Assembly: GCF_000006565.2 (NCBI RefSeq)
Contig: NC_031470.1
Span: 1 to 64,000, forward strand
Length of the DNA: 64,000 bases
DNA from: Toxoplasma gondii ME49
Taxonomy: Eukaryota > Apicomplexa > Conoidasida > Eucoccidiorida > Sarcocystidae
Direction of reading: 5' to 3'
A model generated the notes under the pieces. It worked only from the letters and a program-made list of their open reading frames with translations, ran no database searches and was not told where the DNA came from. Positions 46,359 through 59,700 of this stretch are shown in pieces; the first letter of the stretch is position 1; each line of letters begins with the position of its first letter. The translations under genes and the position numbers were made by a program.

Positions 46359-49300
46359 ACCACTCCGGGAGAACAAGGGAGCAGCCAACTCAACCGAAAG
46401 GCAACAAAATGAACCCAGTACGTTAGACTTCTGTTGTCATCCATGCTTTGCGAAATCGGTTTCATTGCTCTCCGCGTAAGCAACCCGGGTCTCTGCCGGC
46501 TTGCTTATTCGGGAAACGTCCGTTCCTCAATGCCTGCCTACACGAACAGAGGCGGCGACAAAGAGGAAGACCATTTCAGTGTGTCGACAGGAGCTATCGA
46601 AGGACTGGCAGGTCTCCTTGCCAGTTTTGTCTACCCAATGTTTAGGTTGGTCGTTTGTTTCCAACGCAAGTGCACACAACAGCGAAGAGCGACAGCACGG
46701 AAGCGAACACAACGCCAGCCTTGCTCGCCGAGATGTGATGCCTGAGAGTAGTGACACTTGGAATGTGGTCACTTATCTCGATCTCAAAAGTGCTACGGAT
46801 AACTGAAGGGTGGTAAACGAGGTTTGGAGATGATCGCTGTCAGGAAAACGAGATATACGAATACTGGAAGCTGACCGTGGAAAGTGCTGTACAGATAAAG
46901 GTCGGATGGTAGGTCAATGCAGACCAAGACGTAGAGGGCAGTCGGCAGACAAGGCTATATGTTTAAGCGGTGCGAGACGAGAAAACGAAAAGAAGGAACA
47001 ATGCAACAGAGTGGTGCAGCCGGAGCAGGAGACACTAACGTTACGGAGGACACCCCGCAACTGGTTCGCCCCGCCTCTCGAGCCAAAGTGAACAGGGCCG
47101 GCGGAGCTAGGAAGAATTAATCGGATCAGATTGTGGAGAAAAACATGCAGAAGCGTCCTCGCGTAATGTTGAGGCAAGACCGGCAAGCTGTGTTCTTTCG
47201 TACAGCGTGAATTTGGGGAGGTGATATTCCTCGCCTCTGCGCTCCCGATGTCCTGAAGATATATGCGTACACGGTCAGGCGCCGGTGGCGGGTAGGGTTG
47301 CCTCGTGATTTTTTTCAGTCTCAGTCGTGATCCGCTTCTTTTGGCCGAACAGAGAATTCGTTTTCATGCCTCTGTCGTCGCAGGTCTTGTCCAAGAGCGC
47401 CTGAAGTCAAGAGATGTCAGGAGAAGTTCTCTATTTCTGCTCGTGGTGCGAACTAGATTGGCGGATACGGATATTCTAGATACATGCACATATGTTTACA
47501 TGCACTCGAAGAACCTGTACCAAGTAGTAGTTGCTTTGAACTGGTGATGGGTGCTTTTCGGTGCCGTTTTTGTAGTGATGCAGTTAAGTGGTCGATTTTT
47601 GGACCGCTTCTCTGTTCTGGATGATGGGGTCATTTCCGCTGGCAAAAGGAAGGGTGGACTGTGTGAGGAAATGATAATGAGGAAAATATAGTTGGAACAT
47701 GATGAAGTTGGAAGAAACGTGGGCTCATCGGTTACCGGCTGTGTAGCTGTGACACCGATGCAGGTTGCCACCTTACGATGAGTTTTGACGACAAAATGGA
47801 ATTGAATTGGCTTATGTAAGATATAATTCCTGCTCCGTATCATGCAAGCAATGAACTGAGGAAGCCAACACTTTGTGGCGGCTTATTCACACCTTTGTGC
47901 GTAGGACATGTGGTCCAGTGTGGTTCTTTTTTCCGACGTCTTTCGTTTCCTAGATAATCTTTACGTGTTTTTTTGGCTTTCCCATCTTCAATCATCGGTT
48001 CCATCGGAGCTTTGTCATTCGTCCACCGATCGGTGTTTCCGAGAGAACAAGAAACACACATATCGAACCGGCGTGTCTGACCCCACAATGTCGCCACTTT
48101 TTGACTGTGACAGCAGCTAACTGTATCACCAAAATTTTCGTCTGTTAAAAACTGTACAAACTAGTGAATCATGAGACCAGGCCAGCTCTGGCGCATGTTC
48201 GGCGTCAAAGAACTATGCGCGCGCCACTCTATTGAAACTACCGAGGGCATACCATTTTCTCATTCATTTAACTTAGAATGAAAGGTTTCGTCCTTGGCGA
48301 TTCTTACGTTTGAGTGACAACACACTCATCACCCCTGTTCTGCAGGCATCTCAAAACAAGTAGCTGCCACGAGGAACTGGCATTTGTGCTCAACTGCCCA
48401 CAACCAATCTCCCTTGCTGCCGGACACAAAAGAACATTGGAGGAGCTGTTACTATTAGAAAAAGGAAAACCACGCATATACGCATTCGGATACTGCCCCA
48501 GTTGGATGCAGGAAACAGTTCCTGTAACTTGAACTGTTAATCTCTACTTATCTGGTGAATGCCCTGTGCTTCTTCGCAGCTGCCAAGTTCAGAGTGACCC
48601 AAAGCCACACTGACAGGACAGAAGGGGCACGGCGGACGCGGTCTTGCGATCGGGGCACCACATTATCTCTCCGGGTGCAGAGAGCAGAGGTGTAATGCGA
48701 GTTGAACAAGCGTAACTGGTAGTCCCAGCGTGAGGTTGCAGTGAGGGCAATGGAAGTGGTGTGTCCAGCATCGATGCATGACATCCGCAGTGACGGGACG
48801 GTGGCCACGAAAAGCATAGTCGGCTGTGGACCTGTCAAAATAACGACATTCGAGGTCTAAGCGAGTAGTTTAAAGCGTCCTATAAACTCCCCTGAAACAG
48901 CTAGACATCGCTGCACAAGAGAGGCAGAGGCTACAGGAAATACACCTATTCGAATGGGTCTTGAGTGATACTGCTGCTGCAAAAAACCATATCTGAGGAG
49001 GAACTGTGACTTTTCTGAAAGCGTATCTACCACTGCAGCTTCACTGTGATCGCCACCACAGCGCAAAGATCCGGCGCATGACCGGAACGTTTTTCCCCTT
49101 TTTCGGACCAGCCAAGAACCACGATCCTTTGCGTGCCGCTTGTTGCCACCCAGGCTCCTGATGACACACCGAAGCTCCAGACACGAAACGCAGTTGCGTC
49201 GCCCTAGTCATTCCCTTGGGCATTTTCTTGAATCAAGCCCATACCGGAGAAAGTGTAGTCCCCAAGAGATCTTGTGAAGCGGGAGAGAGAAAACAGCATG

Positions 49301-50749
49301 AACGAAAACGGACATGGAGTCAACCTTTCGCACGCTTCGGTGCCCCTACAATTGATCCACTGCGCTGTTCAGCCGTACCCTCTTGTATCTTCCTGGACCT
49401 TTCCACCGGACATACACGGATACGCGCAAAATGTTATTCAAAAACTGCCCGCTGCGAGTTGCAGTGTCTTTTTGATCCCTTGTACTTATGGAAACACTAC
49501 ATTCTCTACGCCGTTATCAGTGCTGACGGAAGCGAGCGGCTGTGCGGGATGCCCCCCGGATTTTGCCAGTTCAGACAGTACACAGAGCAATTCCTCGCGC
49601 CAGTTCTGTGGCTTTGAACATCGGAATGATGTGCCAACAACAAAGTTGCCCAAGTAGATTGGAAGACAATTTGATTTTTTCAGTTCAAAGAGCCCAATAT
49701 TGCTGGATTCGCCACGGACAAAGAACCTACGTGCACACGCACAGATCTGCTACTTTGTCTTGCCCCACCAGTTTGCACCAGTGACCGTCGCTGCTTGGAT
49801 CGTTGCGCATCGTACGTCTTCTCTTCGTCCACATTAACGTATAAAAGCCTTTCTATCTGGAAGAGAGTTGTGGAATTGATCCTAAAGGTTTATTATAAGA
49901 CGCGCACGGTCAGGGGATCAGAAGGCATGTTTAGGCGTCCGAATCTGGACGTGGTTCTAACTCGCACACATCGTGTACGCATCGGGATTGGCCTACGTAC
50001 GGGCCGTGCGTAGGATATAGAAAAAAACAGGAGCTGCCGCTTACTCGTGACTTCATTATTCATCGAATACCATGTTTTAGAGTTTGCCCCTCGCTCTCGC
50101 ACACTGAGTATTGAAGCGATTTCTTAACGTCCAGAGTACTTGCGATCAAGCTAAGATGGAACGGGAGGTCTAAACTCGGTATGACTCGTGCTGCTAGTCA
50201 CTATTGGTGACCTAGTCAAGCCTCTGTTTTTTGTCGAAAGAGGATTATCCGTCTAAACGCCCACGAGCCGGACTTTGGGGGCGTTTAAAGCGTGTCTTGA
50301 TCTCAGATAAAAACGAGTCGACGTGCATTCAGTACTAGCCGCAAAAACAGAGGACGAGGAGATCCTCTTTTAGTAACAGTGGTTGCTGAAAAGGAAGCCC
50401 GTGAAAGAACGTAAATTCGAGTAGACTTGACCGCCATGTCTGTAGGACCTCTACTAGTCCAGATCCCAAGGTAGAACTTACAAGATCCTCCCTATTCCTC
50501 GGCCTTCCGTTGTTTGTTTTCCACATTCCCTCTTAACTTGCGCCCCTCTATGCTACTTGGTCTATCCATCTTGAGTCCGGCCTCGGTTTTTTGCACTACT
50601 CGAAACTCGGGTTACCATCTTTCTGCGGTCTTCTGGACTCCGGTCCATTCTCGGCTCGGTGCCCGGGCGTTGGGTACTGTGTTTTGCTATATCACCACTT
50701 TTAACTTTCACTGACCTTAACTGTTAACTTCCTTTCGTTTTATTGTACA
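46359..50749. other. 4.4-kb intergenic region
   Basis: No supported gene between the phosphatase and the giant gene. The largest frames are about 115-133 codons. One at 49274-49657 is cysteine-containing and somewhat protein-like, but has no ATG start, signal peptide or recognised motif. The last ~250 bases are pyrimidine-rich on the plus strand and lead into the start at 50750, as expected for a promoter and 5' UTR. No repeats shared with the subtelomere were seen. Confidence 0.6.
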
Positions 50750-53700
50750 ATGCCGGATTTGGCGGCTGTTCCTTCCAGTTCTAAATTTTCTTCTCCCCTG
50801 GACTCTGGGCCAGGTGTCGCAACGGCACATCGGCGTGGACCTGCCTCTCCTGGACCGTGTAGCCCCCTGGGAGGGTCCATCGTTTCCCCATCAACAAGCC
50901 GTGTTCCTCCAGTGTCGTCTAACAGTCAGCGTTCCGCGAACATACCCTTTCGGCGAGCCGAAAACTTCACTCTCGCAGGCTCGATCCCGACGGACGCGCC
51001 GACCGCCGGTCACCGTTCTCTTTCCACTAAAAACGTAAATTCACCTTTTTCTGTGCGGACGCTTCGCTGCTGCCTCAGCCCCCCAGTAGAGGCCTCTGGA
51101 TTGGAAGCGTTTTCCTTTTCATCGCATTCTTCTCGTCCACCCTCCTCTTTCTCTGGCGCTTCTAGCCACGCGGCCACTGTTGCAGAGATGCGCGCTCGCC
51201 TGCGAATGCATCTCCAAGAGGAAGGAAAGGAACAAAAGGAAACAACTCCGTCTAAAGTGGTCAAATGCTCGAACGACTCCGGTTCCTCGCTTCCGTCCCT
51301 GTCTGCTGTTCATCTCTGCACTGCGTCTGGTAGTTGTTCATCCTGCTCTCCTGACGCTGGCGTGTCTCATCAGACGCCCCGCAGGCCTTGTGCTCCTTCG
51401 GAAACTGCAGGATCCGATGCTCCATTTGCAGCCCCCTTTCGTCCGCATTATACGGGAGACTACACTCCAGCAGACCAGGAGAGAGGAAAGGGAGGAGAAG
51501 CATGTATCATCGGACCATCAGGACCAGACTGTCAAGGAGTCGCGGCAGAAACGAGTAGGCGTAAGAAAAGTCCATTTGATGGACGGCAGGCTTCACTCAA
51601 AGAAACAAAGGTAGCGAAATGCAGGCATTCTCTGAGTGAGAAAACTCGCGATTCGGGAACAAAAAACGACACCCGACTTCTGGAAGTGAAACATGCAGAA
51701 CAAGGCGGCTCCCCGAACAGGGGTTCCACGCCGAGGGGAAAGGAGAGTGTCGAGTCCAGTCTGTCGCGCGGGGGTCTGTTTCCAGAGAAAACAGCATTTT
51801 ATTCGTTCTCGCCTTTTTCTCCGCCGGGAAGGGAAGCACCACGGGGAACCACTCTTCGCAGTGGGTTGCAGGTGTCCGAGGCGGATCCCCACAATCCCTC
51901 CTTGGTCCCTTCCAGTGTCCGCCTGAAAAACCTAAACGTTAGCCAATCGTCTTCTCTCCTGCTGTCTTCTGCCGCTCCGTCATCGCAAAAACGCACCAGT
52001 AATCGATCGGACCAGTCGCACCCCAGCGCAAGCCACCGCGTCATTGCGGACCTGCAGGCGCAACTGAGAAGACTCCGAAACGGAGGGCAAGGGGAACTTT
52101 CGGCGCTGGAGAGAGGCGGAGACAAGAAGGTTGCCCGTGAGGGTCGCGACCACAAGGTGGAGGACCAGATGCAAGAGGAAGACTGGAAACTGGACGGGAA
52201 GAATCGGAAGAAGGGTGCGAAGAATACCCATGCGGAACGACAAAGACGGCTTGAAGACAGCGACGAAAACAGCTACTGTAGCGCTCTCTCCGCCGCGGCA
52301 GAGGAGGCCCTGGACAGGGCATGGAGTCGCCTAGAAGGAACCAGCCGGGAAAGCAGTAAGAGCAGCTTGCGTGACTCGCCGCTGGTGATCGAGGAGGGCG
52401 AGGGGTCTCTGGAAGCCCCACAGAAGAGCAAGCCGCGAATCGAGAGGAAAAACGTCAAGCGCACGGGCGCCACAGAGGAGAGAAGGACGCGGGGGCCTGT
52501 GTCCTCGACTATTCAATCAAGTTCTTCGCTCCTCAGCAAACCCGTAAACCTAGAGGCAAAACTAGCAATTGGAGGCAAAGTATTTCGCGTCGACGACCTT
52601 ACAAGCATCCGGCAGGGACTCTTCAAAGCGCTTGATGAGGCCCATAATCATTTCCGCAAGTGCCGCTCGGCTAGCTGCGAAAACGGTGATCTCCAGATTG
52701 CGCGCACCCGTCTCTCCCCGAGTCAGAAGGCGACGCGCTGCCGCGACCTCGATCGGAGGAGCACCACCGCCGAGGAGTTGAGGGGTCGAGCTCCGACCAG
52801 TTCGCTGCAAAGCAGTTCTGGCATAGCGAGGGGTAGAAGCGAAACAGGCGGGATCGCCCTTGCTGGAGACTCTGGCTTTCACGACAACGAGCCTCGACGC
52901 ACTCGAGAGGCGAGCTCCACAAACCAGAAAGACAGTAGAAGAAGGAAACATTCGTCCACGAGACGGAGGCCTTCTCTGGAAAGAGATGTGAAATCCCGGA
53001 GGAGAAAGTCCGCTTCACCAGCAAGTACAGGGAGAGACGAGTCCGCAGGAACCGACCACGAAGAACCAGGGCCCCACCGATCAAGAGACAAATGCGAGTC
53101 TCGCGACTCTCATCAGGCTTCTCGCAGCGGGGAAAGAAAGAAATCAGAAGCTCAGAACCCTCAAAAACGCCTCTGCATCGACGACGCGTGTGTGGTCCGT
53201 AGCCTGCATGGTGGCGACAAAACACGCGTGGAAAAGTCAGATGGTGTAGATGAAAAGAAACCAGACACCTGTCGCAGGACACAACCGCGCCTCCGGGCCG
53301 GTTTCCCTCAAGAATGCCAAGTTCCCCGCGGCCTTCCAGGAGGTCGTCGAGCCGACGATTCGCCTCCGTCGCGTTGTGGGGACTCGCAGCATCCTGGCAG
53401 TCGGTTGAGCCCAAACAAGATGACTGCGACACCCCGAAGTCCTTTTCTCTCAGCGGCCGTCTGTCCAGCAGAAGATGAAGAACTGAGGAACCTGACTCTA
53501 GGCACCCGGAGAGGCGCAGATTACAGGGCATGGAGTCTGCCGAATGACGACCAGACACATAGAGGTTTTGGGGGCCTGCCAAAAAGAGAGACACGAGGAC
53601 AGGAATCTGAGAAACGAACCATTCTCCAGGACGTGGTGGAAAGCTCCCCAGAACCTTTGTCTTCAGCCAAGTCTGCGCGCTTGAAAACAAAGGGGTGCGA

Positions 53701-56700
53701 AGAGAAAACCTCCGCACGCGGCCCTCAGGATAGTCACATGGCTGGCGTCTCGAGCCGAACAGAAGCGATGGAGAAAAGGTTGATTGTCACAAAGGAAATT
53801 GCGAACGGGCGAGTTTTATCGAGTTCAAACGCAGCCTTCTCTTGTGAAAAAGCTCCTGATGGAGAAGACGTGGTGATGACAGGCCGCGACGTTTCTCTCC
53901 GGGGAAAGCCACTTAGCGTCACTTTGTCGAAAGGGCAAGACAGCGGGGTTTCCGTTTCGCTGTCACATGCTGGGGAGAGCGTCGTGGTCGCTAGGAAAAG
54001 AGAGCGTTCCTCAAGAGAAGCACCGTATGTTTCTCCCTCGCTCTCCCAAGAGAGTCACGAACAGCAAAAGCGGCAGTACGCTGCTCGTCAGAAGTCCCCT
54101 GTCTCGGCTGCTTCCCCAACAGATGGGCTAAGAGACCGGGTCTGTGTCCTCCCTCTCTCCGCGCTCTCGACAACAGACAACCTGCATCCGATCACAGAGG
54201 CTGCTTCCAAAATGGAGAGGGGAGGCGACTGTCGCAAGAAGAAAAGCCGCAGATCGTCCTCCATGCCGGTCATGGAGAAACTCGCGTTGCTTCTGTCTCT
54301 CGACCGGCCCTCCCCACAGGTGAAAGGAGACGTTTCCACTCACGAGCGACAAGGTAGGTCAACGCCGAGCTCCTGGTGCAGTCCCGATCAGTCCGCTTGC
54401 GGCTCGAACTTCTCTTCCGAGGGTTTCAAAGACTCAAGAAAGCTCGCGGATCGCTCTGCAGAACAGCATCGGATCTGCTGCGTCCCTACAAGGACAGAAG
54501 AGAGAGACAGTCGAGTTTCTGCGCCCAAGCCCTCGCCTGCTGCTGAGCAAGACAACGCCGGACACCCACGACACACTGTTCCTTCGCCTTTGGCCTCGCA
54601 GTCCCTTGACCGCGAGTCAGAGACACCGTTTGAGAGGCAACAGCTACGCAAGGCAGAGGCGTTTCGGAGAAGTTCGAAGAGCCCCACTACCGGTATCACA
54701 TGTAGGGACAAACATGAACTCGAATCGATGCCGCCATCGCTGTCACCGCCCTACAACGTTCCGTCTCTTCTGTCGCGTTCTGCTGAAGACGCCCGTGAAA
54801 ACAGCGGTACAGACAGACCCGCGGCAGCACTCGTGGGTCTGAGGCCCGCGCCTCAGGAAGTGAAGCCTCGTGAGATGCGTAGCGGAAGAAAAGATGTCAA
54901 CAAAGCCGTTGTTTGCAACTCCTTTTCTCCGCCAGGCAGACGTATTGCGCTGAGGAAACACATTTCCACTCGGACTGGGAGCAAAGCTGCTCTAGCTGCT
55001 TCTGAAGAGGAGACAAGCGAGGCTGTGCTCGTCGGAGACTCGCCCTCTTTGTCTCCTCTTCAGTCGCCGCCCTTGCTCACCAGTCCTGGTGCCTTCAGAG
55101 TCCCCCTTGGCTCTGCGGCTTCGCCAGGCTTCCGTCCAGAGCAGTTTCGGCGAAGGGATGCATCAGGTGAACTGGAGTTTCCGCACACGCAAAGACTCGA
55201 AGAGCCGGCGGTCGGTTCGCAGCTTTTTCTCGACATCCATCCCTTGCAGGTTCGGCTCTTGGAAGCCGGAACTTCCTGCAGAGGGCGACAGGAGGAGCTT
55301 CGCGAAAAAGAGCTGCGCGCGCATTCAACAACAGCCTGGAGGGAACCGGGAGAGGGAGACAGCAGGCGCGAAGAGACAGACGCGCAGGCCTCGATGCCGG
55401 CCAACCCCCCCAACAGTGTCCAGAAGGGGCTAGGAAAGAAGGAAGAGAAACTCCATTGCGGTCGAGGGAGTCGAGAACCATCAGACGCAAACCTTGCAGC
55501 TAAGCGTGCCCAGAGATGCGAGAGCGACGAAAGTGGAGCAGAGAGGAGAAGCGTTCCGACAGAGCCTTCCGGCAGGGATGAGGACCGCACATCGATGGAA
55601 AACAGGCAGGATTGTGCCGCCGCACTGACAGACACAGAGGCGGGGTATGGAAGTGTAGGAAGCAGCTCTGCCGTTCTGCCACCCGTCGAGAAGGAACATC
55701 TTCAAAGCGGCCTGGAAGGCCTTCGGACTTCTCGCACGCTGTCTCCGAATTCGTCTGAGCATTGCCCTTTGGATGCAACTCCCTCAAATCCTGCCGCGGA
55801 CCCGACTCCCCGAGAAATGGAGACACCCAGTCCCCTGCCTTCTCGCCGCAGACGCCCCACACATCTGAGATCTTGCCAGCAAGAATTAAACAGCCAGAAA
55901 CTCAGAGACGCGCAGGCCCTGGGGGCGCGTGAGTCGGGAGGCGAACTCTCGAACGCAACTCGCCAGCCACACGCCCTTCACCGCACCCACAGCAGAGTCG
56001 AAGAAGAAGGGGAAAAGGGGGAAGGCGAAGCAGGAGAAGGAGAGATTGTTTTCTTCTCTCCTCTTTCGATTCCGCGACGTGGATCCTGCGCGCGAACACA
56101 GGCTTCCAGAGAAAGCATGCCTGAGAGCGGGGACGCCGCAGGCGATGGCGTACAGGGAGAGGAAGAAGAAGGGGTCTCGGAGGCTGAGAGACGAGACAGA
56201 GAAAGACAAGCGGAGAGAGATCGGAGAATGGTGGACCTTCCTTCCGTGCCGTCTTCTTGTAGATCCGGAGGCTCTCTCACCAACTGCAGCCTTCAGAGTG
56301 TCCGAGATTCAAGAAGCAGGAGAAGCAGCCTAGCTTCCAGTTTGCTCGATGAGGACGAAGAGCGCCTTTCGCACGAGAGAGGGACAGATCGCGTCACGGA
56401 GGAGAATGTATGGGGGCATCGAGACACTACGGATGAGTCTCGAGGGCCAGACCGAACCGCAGAGACGAGCAGAAACTCCAGGAACCAGGCAGCTGGAGCC
56501 CCCATTTCTTCCGAGATTCCTGTGGCTCAGAATCTCTCCATCTCTTCTTCGTCTTCTTCTCTTCCCTCCCCTCGCGCTTGCCACGAGCACTTGGGGAGAA
56601 ATGGAGACGACGGTGTCCCGAGGACAAGTTGCGAAGGCGTCGAAGCTCCGGAAGCTGTTTCGTCTTCTTCACGACCTACGCATGGCACAAATCGCGTCCT

Positions 56701-59700
56701 GCCTGCTGTGCCTGGACAGGAGTCGGAAACGTCTCTTTCTTCCTTTCTCCAATGGAAGGACAAGGGCGCTGTGTCCGACAGAGAAATCGAGGATCTGTTG
56801 GACTCCGTCGAAGTGTTTTTGCTCGCTCTCGACGGCGACGGTCACGGACTTTCCCTGCGCCTCCTAGAGAGACATACCCGGCAGCTCCAGCTTCGTCCTA
56901 AAGCGGAACTGAAAAGGGAGAGAAGGGAGACATACGCACAATACGAGAAAGCATCTGCCATGGGAGGCCGCCGGTTTCCCTGGATGCAGGGGGAGAAAAC
57001 GAAGGAAAGAGAACAGAGAGGAGACCGCGTGGCTTCGGAGCTCTGCAGGCGCGCCTCGCCGAGCGTCGAGCCGCCAATCGAGGAAGACGAAGAGAAAAAA
57101 GAACGAGGCGAACCAGCGGAAAGAGAGGAATCTAAAGAGCGAACGAGAGCAAGACTTCGACACCTCCACGAGCAGCTCCTCGCGTTCAAAAAAATCCAGA
57201 ATTCACCCGAGCAACCACATCGCGCCCTCCCGGTGCGCTCGCCGTTGAGAGCCCACCGGGAGGGCGTGGGCGTCTTCACACGACCAGGGGGAGAAGAAAG
57301 AGAAGAGCAAGACGCGAGAGGGGAAAAGGAGACAAACAAAGCAGAGGGAGGAGACAAGACGATAAACGAAGCAGCAGAAGATGAACGCGAAACTGTGAAA
57401 AGTCCTTTATCTTCCGGTGGCTCCCTCCCCTTCAAACGGCCCCAGGATGCCCCTGAGGCCCCTCATTCGTTTGGGGAGAACCTTGTCGAGTCTAGCATTC
57501 ATGCAAACGCGCATCGCGAACCTGAAAATGGGGAAGGCAAACTGGAAAAAACAGAACAGCCACAACACAAACCGGAAGACAAGCCCCTGGCGTCTGTCTA
57601 CACGGTGCTCTCCAGCAAACTAACAATCGGGGAAGACGCAGATCCTTCCACTTTTGGTCCACCAGAAACGAAAGAAAAGACAGCGCCACGTTCACACCCA
57701 AGTGACGCAGAATGTCCTGTCTCTCAGATGCGAAAAACAGAGTCGCCTTCCCATTCAGAGCCTCGTCTTCACCCTAACCTCATGCCCCTTGCCTGCAGTG
57801 ACCGTTTGCAAAGTATAGCACCCCTCTGTCAAGGAGAGAGACAAGGTGTCTCTGAAGAATGGGCGAGGAAGCAGAAGGAAGGCGGGGCCGTCGGAGTCTC
57901 TATTTCGAGTGCGGCATCCCTTCACGAGAAGCAAGAGATGAAAGTTGTACTTCCGAACATGGAAGAGCGCGCCGAAGATGACAGAAACGACGGCAACAAC
58001 GAGCACGTCAAAGACGAAGACGAAGAAAAGAAAGACAAGGATACAGGGGTCGTTCTCGAAGTCCCGAAACTTGGTCTCGACAGTGCAATTGTGGCGGAGA
58101 AACTGGCTTGGTCGTCGACACCAGGACTCTCTGCTTCAAAGCAAGAACTGGCCAGCGGCATCTCTGAGACGATAGCCTCTCTCCCGTCGATATCCAGAGA
58201 GAAGCGAGAGACAGACCAAGGCTCCGAGCTCGGCGCTGCATGCACAGATAACACACCACGAGGCTTTGGGGGGAACAGAGCCGCAGAAATAACGTCAGCT
58301 GAACTGCGGCAGGAGCCGTACACCCTCGCCCCTTCGCAGCCTGTGACCTGGCTTCAAGCGGAGACACAGGGCAACGAGGATGAGATGACTAGCGGAGTTC
58401 TTCTTTCTCAGACGCCTGACGAACCGGTGACTCCTTTCCACCTTCACTCCATCTCTCGTCTTCGCGTCCTCCCATCGACCGCTGGCAGCAATGCAGAACC
58501 TTACCTCCAAGCCCCAGAACCTCGCCACTCTTATTCAGACTTCTTGCCCTTCTCTGCGTCGTCTTTTTCCGCGTCTTCCTCGTCCTCTGCATCTTCTTTC
58601 TCTGCGGCTTCTTCCTCTGCGGCTTCTTTCTCTGCTTCTTTTTCTGCGGCTTCTTTTTCTGCGGCTTCTGGGGTGGTTTCGTCTCCTTTTCCGTCTTCGT
58701 GTCCTGACCCCGTCGCGTGCGGCTCTCTGTCTATCTCTCCGTTTTCAGGGTGTCCGTCTCGGGCCGCATGTCTTGTTTCTCGCGGTGTGGACGGAGATGG
58801 CGAGAAGAGAGAAAGCGCCGACGAGCGAGCGCGCGACAACTCGGAGCAGTCGGAGGAGCATCTCGTCTCCGCCCTGTCTCGCTTGACTCCCAGCGAGCGC
58901 AGCCGGCAGAATTCAGGCGCTCCTCGGGTCCCCTATCTCTTCGGACCGCCTGTGGCGCCTGGCGCGGGCCACTGGAGAGAAGAAAGAGGTGACGGTGCCA
59001 GTTCCGGTGAATCCGCCCGGGAGGGCAAGAAGGACGGGGAACTCAGTTGGTCTTCAGGGGCCCACATCGGCGCCATAAACGGGGAGGCCAAACCCCGAGC
59101 GCCTGCAGAAAAGCCGGAAGAAGAACAGAGACAGGAAGGCTCAGCAGAGGTGGAGGCATCGGCAGACGCAGACGCTCAGGGGGCCAGAAAACCGTTTACC
59201 ACCTTAAATCGCAGGGGCAAGCCTCTTGGCGAGGGATTTGAAATAAGACGAGAGGGCGGAGAGGCTTCCACCTTCTACGAGGGCAGTGCGGAGATGTCAG
59301 TGTTTCCCCACACAGGCAGGTTCTTTGAAGAAGACCCGAGCGACGATATCTTCTCCCTCGGAGACTCGCCTGCGGCTTCAGGCCCCGAGGAGCTCCTGTT
59401 GTCTCGCCCAGTTTCTGCTCTCGAAGAAAATCCATCTGTTTCCCTTCTCGCTCCGACAGGTCGCACCCTGCATCCCTCAGGCTCTCGCGTTTCTTCTCCG
59501 CGTTCGGAAGCAGTAGGCCCAATCGAAGTCGAAAGGTCCCTTGACGCTGGGCTCCTGAGAGCCGGTGCGCCGCCGCGCCTCCGCCACGAGGCCCCTGCAG
59601 ACCCGACAGTCTCCGAACCGCCCGCTCGCCCCCGTGTCTCTGAATCGGAGACAGCAGAGACGAGACAGCCGCTACTCACCGACCTCCGGGGGGCGAAGGT

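Noticed and set aside
49274..49657. Possible SRS-like cysteine-rich exon
   Set aside because: There are several cysteines, but none of the SRS domain sequence motifs, no ATG start and no flanking exons could be recognised.
52671..53717. 348-codon minus-strand frame
   Set aside because: It lies wholly inside the open exon of the giant gene and is a complement shadow with incoherent hydrophobicity.
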